Shown here piece after piece: positions 8,372-18,655 of a stretch of DNA of 64,000 bases. Source of the stretch: Myxococcota bacterium (GTDB lineage: Bacteria; Myxococcota_A; Bradymonadia; UBA7976; UBA1532); the NCBI GenBank assembly GCA_963169045.1, contig CAUJDF010000014.1, positions 1 to 64,000 of the forward strand, in the 5' to 3' direction. Numbering within the stretch: the stretch's first letter is position 1; every line of letters starts with the position of its first letter. The notes under the pieces were generated by a model, which worked only from the letters and a program-made list of their open reading frames with translations, was not told where the DNA came from and made no database searches. The position numbers were made by a program, and so were the translations under genes.

Positions 8372-10108
8372 ATGAAGATGAAGGCATCTCGCAGCCTGCG
8401 CCTCGTCGGGGGCGCGCTCGCGGCGGCGGTCGTCGCCTCGCCGTTCCTGTTCCGCGCGTGGATCGCGCTGCCCGATCCGCCGGCGCTCACGCCCGAGCAG
8501 GCGGCGGCGGCGCTGGCGATCGCGCGCGCGGCAGCCACCGACGCCCCGCTGCCCGCGCCGGTCGCGTTGCCGGTCACGGCGGGGCCGGTCCTCGTGTCGA
8601 CGTACGGCGTCGACGGCAAGGCGGCGGTCGGCGTCTGGGACGGCGCGGACGGCACCCCGCTCGCCGAGGCGCTCGCCGCCGCGGGACAGCAGGCGGCGCA
8701 GGCGGTGGCCGCGCGCGTCCGCGTCGACGTGGGCGGCGCGCCGCGCGACACCGGCGACTGGCTCCTGCACCTGAGGGTCAACCCGGGCGTCGACGGCCTG
8801 CGCGTCTCGCGCGGCGGCAAGACGGCTTGGGCCTCGCCGTCGCGCCTCGTCGAGCAGGGGTGGGACGCGGCGGCCACGGTCAGGGCGCTGGCGGCGTGGC
8901 TGCCCGGCGAGGGCGAGCCCGACCTGGCCCGCTTCCGGACGTCGAGCTGGGTCGAGAGCCCGCGCGGCCCGCTGCCGGTGCTGCGCGCGACCACGCCCCC
9001 GCCGGCGATCGACCCGCAGAGCGTCCGCGCGGCCCTCGCGGACGGCGGGACGTACCTCGCGCGCCAGATCGGCAAGGACGGCCGCTACTGCTACGCCTAC
9101 CGCGTCGACACCGACCGCTGCGGCCGCGACTACAACCTCTTGCGGCACGCCGGCTCGACCTACTCGCTCTACCAGATCCAGACCGCCGTCCCGAACCGCG
9201 ACGTCGTGCGCGCCGCCGAGCGCGCGACGGACTGGCTGCGCCGGCAGGTGCGCCCCGTCGAGGGCGATCCGTCGCGCAACTACTTGATCGAATGGAAGAA
9301 AGCGAAGCTCGGCGCCGTGGGGCTCGGCATCCTCGCGCTCGTCGAGCGCGAGCGCGTGGTGCGCGACGGCAAGGACCGCGCGCTGCTGACGCGCCTCGCC
9401 GACTTCGTGCTCAGCCAGCAGCACCCGGACGGATCGCTCGAGAGCTACTTCGACTGGGGGCCGGGCGCCGAGGTGCCGCCCGACCGCTCCATCTACTACC
9501 CGGGCGAGGCGATGCTCGGGCTCGTGCGCCTCTACGCGATCGACCCGCAGCCGCGCTGGCTCGAGGCGGCCGTGCGCGCCGGCGACCACCTCGTGTTCGA
9601 GCGGTGGCGGTGGGCGGGCGCCGAGGTCTTCGTGCCGCCGGACGCCTGGCTGCTGCAGGCCGTGGCCGAGCTCGATCGCTTCGCGCCGGACCCGCGCCGG
9701 CGCCAGTACGCCTACGACATCTTCGAGACGATGTCGCGCACGCAGGCCCGCGCCGAGGAGGGCGCGCCGCCGGACCTCGACGGGGCGCCGCCGTCGGGCG
9801 GGCGCGACCTGCCCTCGGTCACCTCGGCGGGGTCGCGCAGCGAGGCGGCGGGCGCGGCGTGGCGCCTCGCGGTCTCGACCGGCGAGCCCGATCGGGCGGC
9901 GGAGATCCGGGCCATGGCGCTGCGGGCGGCGAAGTTCCAGCTCCGCCACCAGCTGCGCGACGACAACCTGTGGTGGGCGCGCAACCCGGACCGCGCGCGC
10001 GGCGGCATGCGCGACCGGCCGGACGTCCCCGAGGTGCGCATCGACACCGTGCAGCACAACCTGTCGGGCCTGCTCGACGTGCTGACGATGCTGGAGTCCG
10101 CGCCGTGA
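8372..10108 (+). CDS. Exported six-hairpin (alpha/alpha-barrel) protein
   Basis: 578 residues. An N-terminal membrane anchor or signal (about 9-28) precedes an N-terminal domain (about 60-200, beginning near VLVSTYGVDGKAAVG) with an AMMECR1-like flavour. The rest (about 215-570) is helical with repeats such as GTYLARQIGKDGRYCYAY, HAGSTYSLYQ, FVLSQQHPDGSLESYF and GEAMLGLVRLY. This is the signature of six-hairpin glycosidase-like toroids that act on or bind polysaccharide. Catalytic acids cannot be named with confidence. Probably periplasmic or membrane-anchored. It shares a GTGA overlap with the following small membrane protein. Confidence 0.72.
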   Translation: MKMKASRSLRLVGGALAAAVVASPFLFRAWIALPDPPALTPEQAAAALAIARAAATDAPLPAPVALPVTAGPVLVSTYGVDGKAAVGVWDGADGTPLAEALAAAGQQAAQAVAARVRVDVGGAPRDTGDWLLHLRVNPGVDGLRVSRGGKTAWASPSRLVEQGWDAAATVRALAAWLPGEGEPDLARFRTSSWVESPRGPLPVLRATTPPPAIDPQSVRAALADGGTYLARQIGKDGRYCYAYRVDTDRCGRDYNLLRHAGSTYSLYQIQTAVPNRDVVRAAERATDWLRRQVRPVEGDPSRNYLIEWKKAKLGAVGLGILALVERERVVRDGKDRALLTRLADFVLSQQHPDGSLESYFDWGPGAEVPPDRSIYYPGEAMLGLVRLYAIDPQPRWLEAAVRAGDHLVFERWRWAGAEVFVPPDAWLLQAVAELDRFAPDPRRRQYAYDIFETMSRTQARAEEGAPPDLDGAPPSGGRDLPSVTSAGSRSEAAGAAWRLAVSTGEPDRAAEIRAMALRAAKFQLRHQLRDDNLWWARNPDRARGGMRDRPDVPEVRIDTVQHNLSGLLDVLTMLESAP

Positions 10109-10410
10109 GGTGGCTGGCCATCGCCGCGCCGCTGCTGGCGCTCGCCGCGCTCGGCGTCGTCGCCTTCGCGTTCAACTTCCGCTTCGACACCTGGGAGGCG
10201 CCGGCTTTCGTCGCGCCGCTCTACGCGGCGGCCTTCTTCTGCCTCGCGGGCACGCTCGCGGCCCGGCGCGCGGGCGGCGCCCCGCTGCGCTGGCTGCGCG
10301 GCGCCCTGTGGGTCGTCGTCGTGCTGCTGCTGCTCTGGGTCTGGACGCCGTGGCTGCGCGCGCCCGTCGGCTGGTGGGTGCGCCAGGCCGCCACCTGGCG
10401 CTTCCGTTAG
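10105..10410 (+). CDS. Small membrane protein coupled to the six-hairpin protein
   Basis: 101 residues from a GTG that overlaps the previous stop (GTGA). There are three hydrophobic helices: about 4-22, 32-50 (FVAPLYAAAFFCLAGTLAA) and 63-80 (LWVVVVLLLLWVWTPWL). No known family. Tight coupling suggests a membrane partner of the upstream exported protein. The gene ends 4 bases inside the convergent membrane gene. Confidence 0.65.
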   Translation: MRWLAIAAPLLALAALGVVAFAFNFRFDTWEAPAFVAPLYAAAFFCLAGTLAARRAGGAPLRWLRGALWVVVVLLLLWVWTPWLRAPVGWWVRQAATWRFR

Positions 10411-10757
10411 CGCGGCTTGAACACCATCAGCGCGAACGCCCCGATCAGCGTCGCGAGGATGAACGCCCCGCTCCCCCACGAGCGCCGGCCGTCGCGGCCG
10501 ACGGCCCAGAGCACGCCGTTGAGCGAGACGAACGACAGGCCCATCGCGCCGTAGATCCACGCCTCGGCGAACGCCGCCGCCACCTCGCCGAGCAGCATGA
10601 AGCCGAAGTACCAGCTCAGGATGAAGCCGGGGCCGGCGACGGCATAGGCGAAGCGGCGGCGGTCGCGCAGGTCGACGGGCAGCACCGCGCCGAGGCAGCC
10701 GGCGAACAGCAGCGCGACGGCGAGCATCTTCCCGAAGCGGAGCCAGAGGTACGTCAC
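10407..10757 (-). CDS. Small four-helix membrane protein
   Basis: 116 residues from a GTG at 10757. Hydrophobic helices lie at about 8-26, 38-60, 65-82 and 95-112. The protein resembles small uncharacterised integral membrane proteins, and no catalytic motif is visible. Its start overlaps the stop of the HEAT-repeat gene by four bases (GTGA on the minus strand), so it is the second gene of that operon. Confidence 0.65.
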   Translation of the reverse strand: MTYLWLRFGKMLAVALLFAGCLGAVLPVDLRDRRRFAYAVAGPGFILSWYFGFMLLGEVAAAFAEAWIYGAMGLSFVSLNGVLWAVGRDGRRSWGSGAFILATLIGAFALMVFKPR

Positions 10758-11731
10758 GCGTCACCGTCCGTGAAGGCCCCGGCCAGGGCCTCGCCGAGGC
10801 GCGCGCGGCGGTTGCGCGCGGCGGCAGCCCGGGCGCGCTCGGGCACCCCGGGGTCGTAGCGGCGGACGGCCAGGGCGGCGACGGCGGCCGCGGCGTCGGC
10901 CTGGCCGCCCTCGGCGATGGTGGCCAGCAGCGCCGCGAGCGCGCGCTCCGTGCGGTGCAGTCCGAGCGCCCGCCAGAAGGTCGCGCGCTCGTGGGCGAGC
11001 ACCGTCGACTCGATGCGCGCGAGCAGCAGGTCGAGCGCCGCGTCGGACCCGGACTGCCCGAGCGCCAGCGCCGCCACCTCCGCGTGCTCCGCGTCGTCGA
11101 GGAGCGCGGCGAGTCGCGGCAGCGCGCGCGCCGGCGCGAGCGCCAGCAGGCCGTCGAGGCACGCGAGCAGGACCCGCGGCTCGTCGTCGCCCAGACGGGC
11201 CTTCAGCGCCAGCAGCCCCGCCGCCGCCGGATCGCCGCGCGCGACGAGCGCCTCCACCGCCGCCTGCCGCACCTGCGCCTCGGCGTCGGCCAGCAGCTCG
11301 CCGGCGACGACCGGCAGGTCGGGGTGGCCGAGGCGCGCGAGGCCGAGCACCGCCCGCGCGCGCAGGCCGGCGGCCGTATCGACGGGCGGCCCCCACGCCG
11401 GCTCGCGCTGGACGTGCCCCGCGCCGCGAAAAAATGGTGTCGGATCGGGATGTTCCGTGAAGTCGAGCGCCTCGAGCGCCGCGCGCTTCGCGTGGCAGCC
11501 CGGATCGCTCTTCACGGGGTCGGCGAAGAAGCGCGCGAACGCCGCCTCGAGCGCCGGCCCGAAGCCGTCGAGGCGGTGGTCCTTGATCAGCGTCGCCGCG
11601 CGCGCCACGACCGGCGAGCGCGCGCTGCCGAGTCCGCGGCGGATCGCCTCGCGGCCGGCGGCGGTCTCGAGCTCGAGCCCCCGCAGGCCATCGAGCTCGG
11701 CCTCGAGCGTCGGGCGCTTCCTGGACGACAC
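10754..11731 (-). CDS. HEAT-repeat protein
   Basis: 325 residues from a GTG at 11731. Residues about 130-310 are a run of paired helices of roughly 30 residues each, for example [54 protein letters not shown] and [18 protein letters not shown]. This is the HEAT/PBS-lyase-like repeat pattern, a scaffold for protein binding. The N-terminal 120 residues include [17 protein letters not shown], which could form part of the superhelix. Probably cytosolic. It heads a two-gene operon with the small membrane protein and is divergent from the TSP3 lipoprotein. Confidence 0.78.
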   Translation of the reverse strand: MSSRKRPTLEAELDGLRGLELETAAGREAIRRGLGSARSPVVARAATLIKDHRLDGFGPALEAAFARFFADPVKSDPGCHAKRAALEALDFTEHPDPTPFFRGAGHVQREPAWGPPVDTAAGLRARAVLGLARLGHPDLPVVAGELLADAEAQVRQAAVEALVARGDPAAAGLLALKARLGDDEPRVLLACLDGLLALAPARALPRLAALLDDAEHAEVAALALGQSGSDAALDLLLARIESTVLAHERATFWRALGLHRTERALAALLATIAEGGQADAAAAVAALAVRRYDPGVPERARAAAARNRRARLGEALAGAFTDGDA

Positions 11732-11796
11732 GGCCCTCCCCCTGCGCGACAGGCCGACATCGTACCCGATGAACGTCGTACCGATGTTCGTCGGGA

Positions 11797-11826
11797 TTGA
11801 GGCGGCCCGCCGGGGCGCGGTAGAAG
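11797..11826 (+). promoter_or_regulatory. Candidate promoter of the TSP3/IgGFc-like lipoprotein gene
   Basis: TTGAGG at 11797-11802 and TAGAAG at 11821-11826 are 18 bases apart, a plausible housekeeping-type pair, 33 bases before the ATG at 11859. A GGAGGGGGA ribosome binding site follows. Confidence 0.4.
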
Positions 11827-11858
11827 CCCGGGGAATCCGGTTCGTGGAGGGGGACGGC

Positions 11859-14339
<2,481 letters not shown>

Positions 14340-14370
14340 TCCGATCCGCGCCGCGCCGCGTACCGGCGGC

Positions 14371-14940
14371 ATGCGCATCCGACATGTTGTCGCGATTTCG
14401 GTGGCCCTCGCCGGCTGCGGCGAGGAGAGCGGCGGCGGCGCGGCGTCCGAGGACTTCGCGTCCGTCTGCGTCTACGCGCCGTTCGAGATGTCGATCCGGA
14501 CGGGCACGCACGCGAACACCGACCTCACGGGGCGCCTCGTCCTCGTCGAAGAGACGCCGGGGCGGCTCGTCGGCGGCTTCGTCGGCGCGGACGCCGCGTA
14601 CTTCGAGGTCACCGGCAGCGTCACCGACACGCAGATCTCGCTCGTCGTCGCGGACGCCCTGGGCGGCACGATCCGCGGGACCGGGCCGCTGAACGCGCCG
14701 TTCGCCGAGTGCCCCGAGCCGATGGACGGCGATCTGACCGGCCCGGCCGCCGACGACGCCGGCGACTGGCAGGCGCGCTTCATGCCCGAGTCCTCGGCCA
14801 ACGAGATCGCCGACGCCGTCTGCGATTCGTGCCGCACCAACGCCGGCTGCGACATGCGCTTCGGCGTGCCCTGCGACAGCTGCCCGGTGTGTCCGGTGGG
14901 CGACTCCGGTCCGCGCCGCACCCGGCGCTTCACGCAGTGA
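14371..14940 (+). CDS. Small cysteine-containing lipoprotein
   Basis: 189 residues. The signal peptide ends in the lipobox VALAGC (Cys16). The mature part is beta-rich (LTGRLVLVEETPGRLVGGFVGADAAYFEVTGSV) and ends with a cluster of CxxC motifs (CDSC, CDSCPVC) near residues 151-173, which could form disulfides or a metal site. No known family. It follows the TSP3 lipoprotein at 31 bases on the same strand and may be co-transcribed. It converges on the giant cysteine-rich gene with 10 bases between stops. Confidence 0.75.
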   Translation: MRIRHVVAISVALAGCGEESGGGAASEDFASVCVYAPFEMSIRTGTHANTDLTGRLVLVEETPGRLVGGFVGADAAYFEVTGSVTDTQISLVVADALGGTIRGTGPLNAPFAECPEPMDGDLTGPAADDAGDWQARFMPESSANEIADAVCDSCRTNAGCDMRFGVPCDSCPVCPVGDSGPRRTRRFTQ

Positions 14941-14950
14941 CCCGGTCGGC

Positions 14951-17509
14951 TCAGGGTTGGACCGCCTCCCAGATGCAGTCGTCGTAGGCGTAATAGTCGC
15001 AGCGGCCGCCGTCGTGGTGCGTGAAGATGCACGCGCGGAGCGCGGCCGCCTGCGCGGGATTGCCGGCGGCGTTCGCTTCGCAGTGCGCGACGCAGTCGCG
15101 GTCGTCGTAGCCGCACGCCTCGAGCACGGCGCAGGCGCGCGGGCAGCCGCCGTCGCTCGCGAAGCACGCGGCCGACGCGCGCGCGTCGCAGGCGCCGTCG
15201 AGGCACGCGCCGACGTCGAGGAGGTAGTCGGCCGGCACGCGCTGGCTGCGCAGGCGGCCGGTGCAGACGGCGGCGCAGGCCTCCACGCTCGCGAAGCCGC
15301 CGCACGCGACGGCGCGCTCGCACGGCGCGAGGCAGGGCGCCGCCGGCTCCGCGCCGAGGTCGACGCACGCCTGCATGCCGCCGCAGCCCGCCTGCTCGAG
15401 GCAGGCGCGGCGGACGGGCGCCGCCGGCGTGCAGGCGCGCTCGCACAGGAACGCGTCGTGTCCGGCGTCGCAGCGCGCCGCCTCCGCGCAGTACGCGGCG
15501 CAGTCGGCGTCCACCGGGGGCTCGACGTGGCCGACGCAGGCGGCCACGCCGGCGCACCCGAGGCGCAGGCGCGCGGCCTCGGCGAGGCAGCCGGCGTGCG
15601 CGCGGTCGGGTGCGGCCAGGCACGCGTCGGCACACCCCTCCGCCGGGAGGCCGCACGCCGCGACCGCCGCGCAGTCCGCGGCGCAGTCCACCGCGCCCTC
15701 GCGCAGGCACTCGCGCAGCGGACCGCACGCCGCGCCGGCGCCGTCCATGCACGCGCGGCTGGCGGCGAGGCGCAGCGCGTCCTCGGCGCCGAGGCCGTCG
15801 GCGCACGCGAGCAGGCAATCGCCGAGCGTGCCCTCCGCCGCAGGATCGCACTCGGTGACGGCGCGGCAGTACCGCGCGCACTCGAGACCGCTGTCGGTGA
15901 ACCCCTCGACGCACGCCCGCACGCTCGCCCGCCCCACGTCGCGGAAGCAGTCGGGCGCGAGCAGCAGGCAGGCGGCCTTGCGCGCCTCGGCGTCGGCGTC
16001 GGCGAAGGCGGCGTCGTCGCACTCGGCGACACAACGCGCGAAGCCCGCGTCGTCGAGGCCGCACGCCTCGACCCGGCGACACGCCTGCGCGCACGGCAGC
16101 GGCGGCGCGGGCGCGCAAGCGTCCATCGCCTCGCAGTCGGCGGCCTCGCTCACGCAGGCGATCCACGCCTCGTTGCGGTCGCGCGCGAAGTCGTCGATGC
16201 AGTCCACGCGACAGCGGACGCGATCGGCGACGAGCCCGCAGTCCGACAGCGTGTCGCAGTGCCGCGTGCAGATCGCGCGCGGCGTCGTCGCGGCGAGGCA
16301 CGCGTCGAGCGCCTCGCACGTGAGCGCGCCGGCGCAGGCCCGCTGCGGCAGCGAGCGCTCGACGTCGTCGGGGTTTGCGGCGTTCATGCCGTCGCACTCG
16401 ACCTCGCAGGCGCGGCGCGAGCCCTCGAGACCGTCGCAGAGGTCGCGCGCCCGGCAGAGCGCGCGGCACGCCTGCGCGGGCTCGGGGATGAACAGCAGGC
16501 ACTCCGGATAGAGGTCGCCGGGGTCGGCGCCGCAGACGTCCATCATGCGCAAGGCGCAGGCGAGCGACTGGGGACCCTCGCCACCGAAGGCCTCGTAGGC
16601 CCCGCCGCAGTCGGGATACCCGCAGCCGCTCCAGGCCTCGCAGAAGGTCGCCTCGTCGACGGGCGGGGGCTCGGCGCTGCCGGCGTCGAGGCAGGCGCGC
16701 ACCGCGGCGCAATCCCCGCCCGCCTCGGCCACACAAGGGGCGACCTCGAGGGACCGCACGCGGCCGAGCGGATCGCGCGCGCACTGCGCCTCGCAGTCCG
16801 CGGGCGCGGCGCCGCAGGCGTCCAGACGGCCGCACAAGGCGGCGCAGCCGGCGTCCGCCGCCGGGGGAATGCAGGCGCGCGCCGCGTCGCAGTCGGACGC
16901 CACGTCGCCGCCGGCGAGGCACTCGGCGGCCGCCTCGAAGCGCGCCGCGGCGTCGCCCTCGAAGCCGGCGGCGCAATCGAGCAGGCAGGCCTCGATGTCC
17001 GCCGGATCGCCGCCCGCGCATTCGCCCTCGGCGCGGCAGAAGCCGAGGCAGGCCTGGCCGTAGGGGCGGCGGCGCTGGAAGCAGCGATCGACGGTGTGCT
17101 CGTCGATGGGGCCGGCGCAGTCGGGCGCCGTGACGACGCAGGCGAAGAGCTCGAGTCGCCGCTCGGCGTTGGCGGCGAAGGCCTCCTCGCAGGCGATGAC
17201 GCACCCGGCGTCGCCGTCGTGGTAGTCGCAGCGCTCCAGCACGTCGCACCAGCGCTCGCAGAGGACGGGCGCCTCGAGGACGCAGCGGTCGCGCGCGCCG
17301 CAGTCCGGCGCGGCGGCGACGCAGTTCCGCCATGCGCGGTGCCGTGGGGACGGGTAGTCGGCGAGGCAACCGGCGCGGCACGCCGCCGCGTCGAGGCCCG
17401 CGTCGCAAGCGGCGAGCGCGTCGCAGTGGGCGTCGCAGGCCGCCTCCGGCGCGGCCGCCTCGACGCACGCGACGAACGCGCCGCACTCGCCGGCGGTGAC
17501 GCACCCCAT
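14951..17509 (-). CDS. Downstream part of a giant cysteine-rich repeat protein
   Basis: 852 residues if started at the first ATG (17509); the same frame stays open upstream to a TGA at 17699-17701. About one residue in eight is cysteine. Modules of roughly 70-80 residues repeat the scheme C-x3-C-x5-C, then C-x3-C, then DC-x4-C, as in CDAHCDALAAC and CERWCDVLERC. Longer units restart with TFCEAWSGCGYPDCGG, matching TFCEAWNGCGLDQAIEC in the upstream part. It has no signal peptide of its own, which makes no sense for a disulfide-rich protein. I therefore read it as the separated C-terminal three quarters of the lipoprotein that starts at 18487. Confidence 0.72.
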   Translation of the reverse strand: MGCVTAGECGAFVACVEAAAPEAACDAHCDALAACDAGLDAAACRAGCLADYPSPRHRAWRNCVAAAPDCGARDRCVLEAPVLCERWCDVLERCDYHDGDAGCVIACEEAFAANAERRLELFACVVTAPDCAGPIDEHTVDRCFQRRRPYGQACLGFCRAEGECAGGDPADIEACLLDCAAGFEGDAAARFEAAAECLAGGDVASDCDAARACIPPAADAGCAALCGRLDACGAAPADCEAQCARDPLGRVRSLEVAPCVAEAGGDCAAVRACLDAGSAEPPPVDEATFCEAWSGCGYPDCGGAYEAFGGEGPQSLACALRMMDVCGADPGDLYPECLLFIPEPAQACRALCRARDLCDGLEGSRRACEVECDGMNAANPDDVERSLPQRACAGALTCEALDACLAATTPRAICTRHCDTLSDCGLVADRVRCRVDCIDDFARDRNEAWIACVSEAADCEAMDACAPAPPLPCAQACRRVEACGLDDAGFARCVAECDDAAFADADAEARKAACLLLAPDCFRDVGRASVRACVEGFTDSGLECARYCRAVTECDPAAEGTLGDCLLACADGLGAEDALRLAASRACMDGAGAACGPLRECLREGAVDCAADCAAVAACGLPAEGCADACLAAPDRAHAGCLAEAARLRLGCAGVAACVGHVEPPVDADCAAYCAEAARCDAGHDAFLCERACTPAAPVRRACLEQAGCGGMQACVDLGAEPAAPCLAPCERAVACGGFASVEACAAVCTGRLRSQRVPADYLLDVGACLDGACDARASAACFASDGGCPRACAVLEACGYDDRDCVAHCEANAAGNPAQAAALRACIFTHHDGGRCDYYAYDDCIWEAVQP

Positions 17510-17698
17510 CTGGGGGGCGAGGCGCGCCTGCCCGGCGCGGTCGATCGGGTAGTCGAGGAAGACGCCGCGGCACGCCTCGAGGCACGCGCCCGCCTCGTCG
17601 AGCCCGCACAGGCCGCGCGCATCGCACCACCCGGCGCAGCGCGCGTCGACGCCGGCCTCCGAGTAGCACCGGCTCGCCTCGCTGAAGGCGTCCTCGGG

Positions 17699-18487
17699 TC
17701 ACGCGCCGGACAGCGCCTCGACGAGGCAGCGCAGGCCGGCGGCACCGTCCGCCCCCCGGCCTGCGACTTCGTCGTACTCGACGTCGCACTCGATCGCCTG
17801 GTCGAGGCCGCAGCCGTTCCACGCCTCGCAGAAGGTCTCGCGGTCCGGGGCCGCCACCTCGCCCCGCAGGCAGGCGCCGACGGCCGCGCAGTCGCCGCCC
17901 ACCGCCGCGAGGCACTGTGCCCGCGTCGTCGCGTGGCGGCGGGCGAGCGGATCGTCGTGGCGGACGCCCGCGAAGCACCCGGCGAAGCAGCCTTCGCCGC
18001 CCTCGCAGGCGTCGGCGGCCGCGCACGCCGCGCCGCAGGCCGGGTCGACGTCGCGGCCAAGGCACTCGAAGAACGCGCGCGTGCCGCAATCGCCGGCGGC
18101 GAGCGCCCCGCCGCACGCGAGGAAGCGGTCGCGCTCGTCCTCGGGCAGGCCCTCGCAGAGCGCGACGCAGCCCGGCGCGGGCAGGCCGCTGCCGCAGGCG
18201 TCGAGCGTGCCGCACAGACGCTCGCAGTCGGACATCGGCGGGCGCGCGTCCGCCGCATCGGCGGGCGTGCCGGCGTCGGCGGGCGCGCCCCCGTCGGCGC
18301 CGCCGTCCGGCCCCGGCGCGCCGTCCGCGACGCCGCCGTCCGGCTCCGCGCCATCGGGCGCCCCTGCGTCCGCAACCCCGCGTCCACCATCGGGAATCGC
18401 CGCGTCGTGCGCCGTCTTCTCGCCGTCGCCGCACGCCCACGACGTCGCGAGCGCGAGACCCGCGAGCCACCCTCGGCCCAAGTGCAT
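17699..18487 (-). CDS. Upstream part of the giant cysteine-rich lipoprotein, cut by an in-frame TGA
   Basis: 262 residues from ATG 18487. The signal peptide ends in a weak lipobox (SWAC, Cys19). Residues 25-85 are a Pro/Asp/Gly/Ala linker and the remainder begins the cysteine modules (CERLCGTLDACG, CAAADACEGGEGCFAGC). The frame stops at TGA 17699-17701 but continues in the same register into the 852-residue part with no shift. The two are one ancestral gene of about 1178 codons. In the alignment with the later TFCEAW unit, the stop falls where that unit has Asp, not Cys, so selenocysteine is not favoured. A GGGGGG ribosome binding site precedes the start. Confidence 0.75.
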   Translation of the reverse strand: MHLGRGWLAGLALATSWACGDGEKTAHDAAIPDGGRGVADAGAPDGAEPDGGVADGAPGPDGGADGGAPADAGTPADAADARPPMSDCERLCGTLDACGSGLPAPGCVALCEGLPEDERDRFLACGGALAAGDCGTRAFFECLGRDVDPACGAACAAADACEGGEGCFAGCFAGVRHDDPLARRHATTRAQCLAAVGGDCAAVGACLRGEVAAPDRETFCEAWNGCGLDQAIECDVEYDEVAGRGADGAAGLRCLVEALSGA

Positions 18488-18510
18488 GTTCCCCCCTGGG
18501 ATGCGCGCGA

Positions 18511-18516
18511 ATGCTA
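18511..18516 (-). promoter_or_regulatory. Candidate -10 element (TAGCAT) of the cysteine-rich lipoprotein
   Basis: TAGCAT on the minus strand lies 23 bases before the ATG at 18487, leaving room for a short leader with the G-rich ribosome binding site at about 18491-18496. Confidence 0.3.
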
Positions 18517-18558
18517 CGACGCGACCCCCGGATGACGCGAGCCGGACCCCCGCCGCCG

Positions 18559-18582
18559 AAAAAAGCACGCCCCGTGTTTTTT
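18559..18582. other. AT-rich palindrome in a divergent promoter region
   Basis: Six A, a bulged G, CACG, a CCC loop, CGTG and six T form a hairpin with near-perfect twofold symmetry. Runs of six A and six T are conspicuous in DNA this GC-rich. It lies between the minus-strand cysteine-rich lipoprotein and the plus-strand VIT-vWA gene. It could be a bidirectional terminator, a UP-like element or a protein site. Confidence 0.4.
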
Positions 18583-18615
18583 CTGTGTCACAAGACCCGA
18601 GGGCCCTCCGTTGGT

Positions 18616-18639
18616 CGGTTGCAACGCCAACCGGCAACC
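18616..18639 (+). other. Two mutually exclusive hairpins in the VIT-vWA leader
   Basis: CGGTTG (18616-18621) can pair with CAACCG (18628-18633). Alternatively GGTTGC (18617-18622) can pair with GCAACC (18634-18639). The segment ends just before the GGGAGG ribosome binding site at 18645-18650. Such overlap could give a leader switch, but may be incidental. Confidence 0.25.
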
Positions 18640-18655
18640 ACCACGGGAGGACCCG

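Noticed and set aside
17699-17701. Selenocysteine codon
   Set aside because: The TGA aligns with Asp in the paralogous unit, no clear SECIS-like hairpin lies just downstream, and cysteines in this protein are disulfide-type rather than catalytic.
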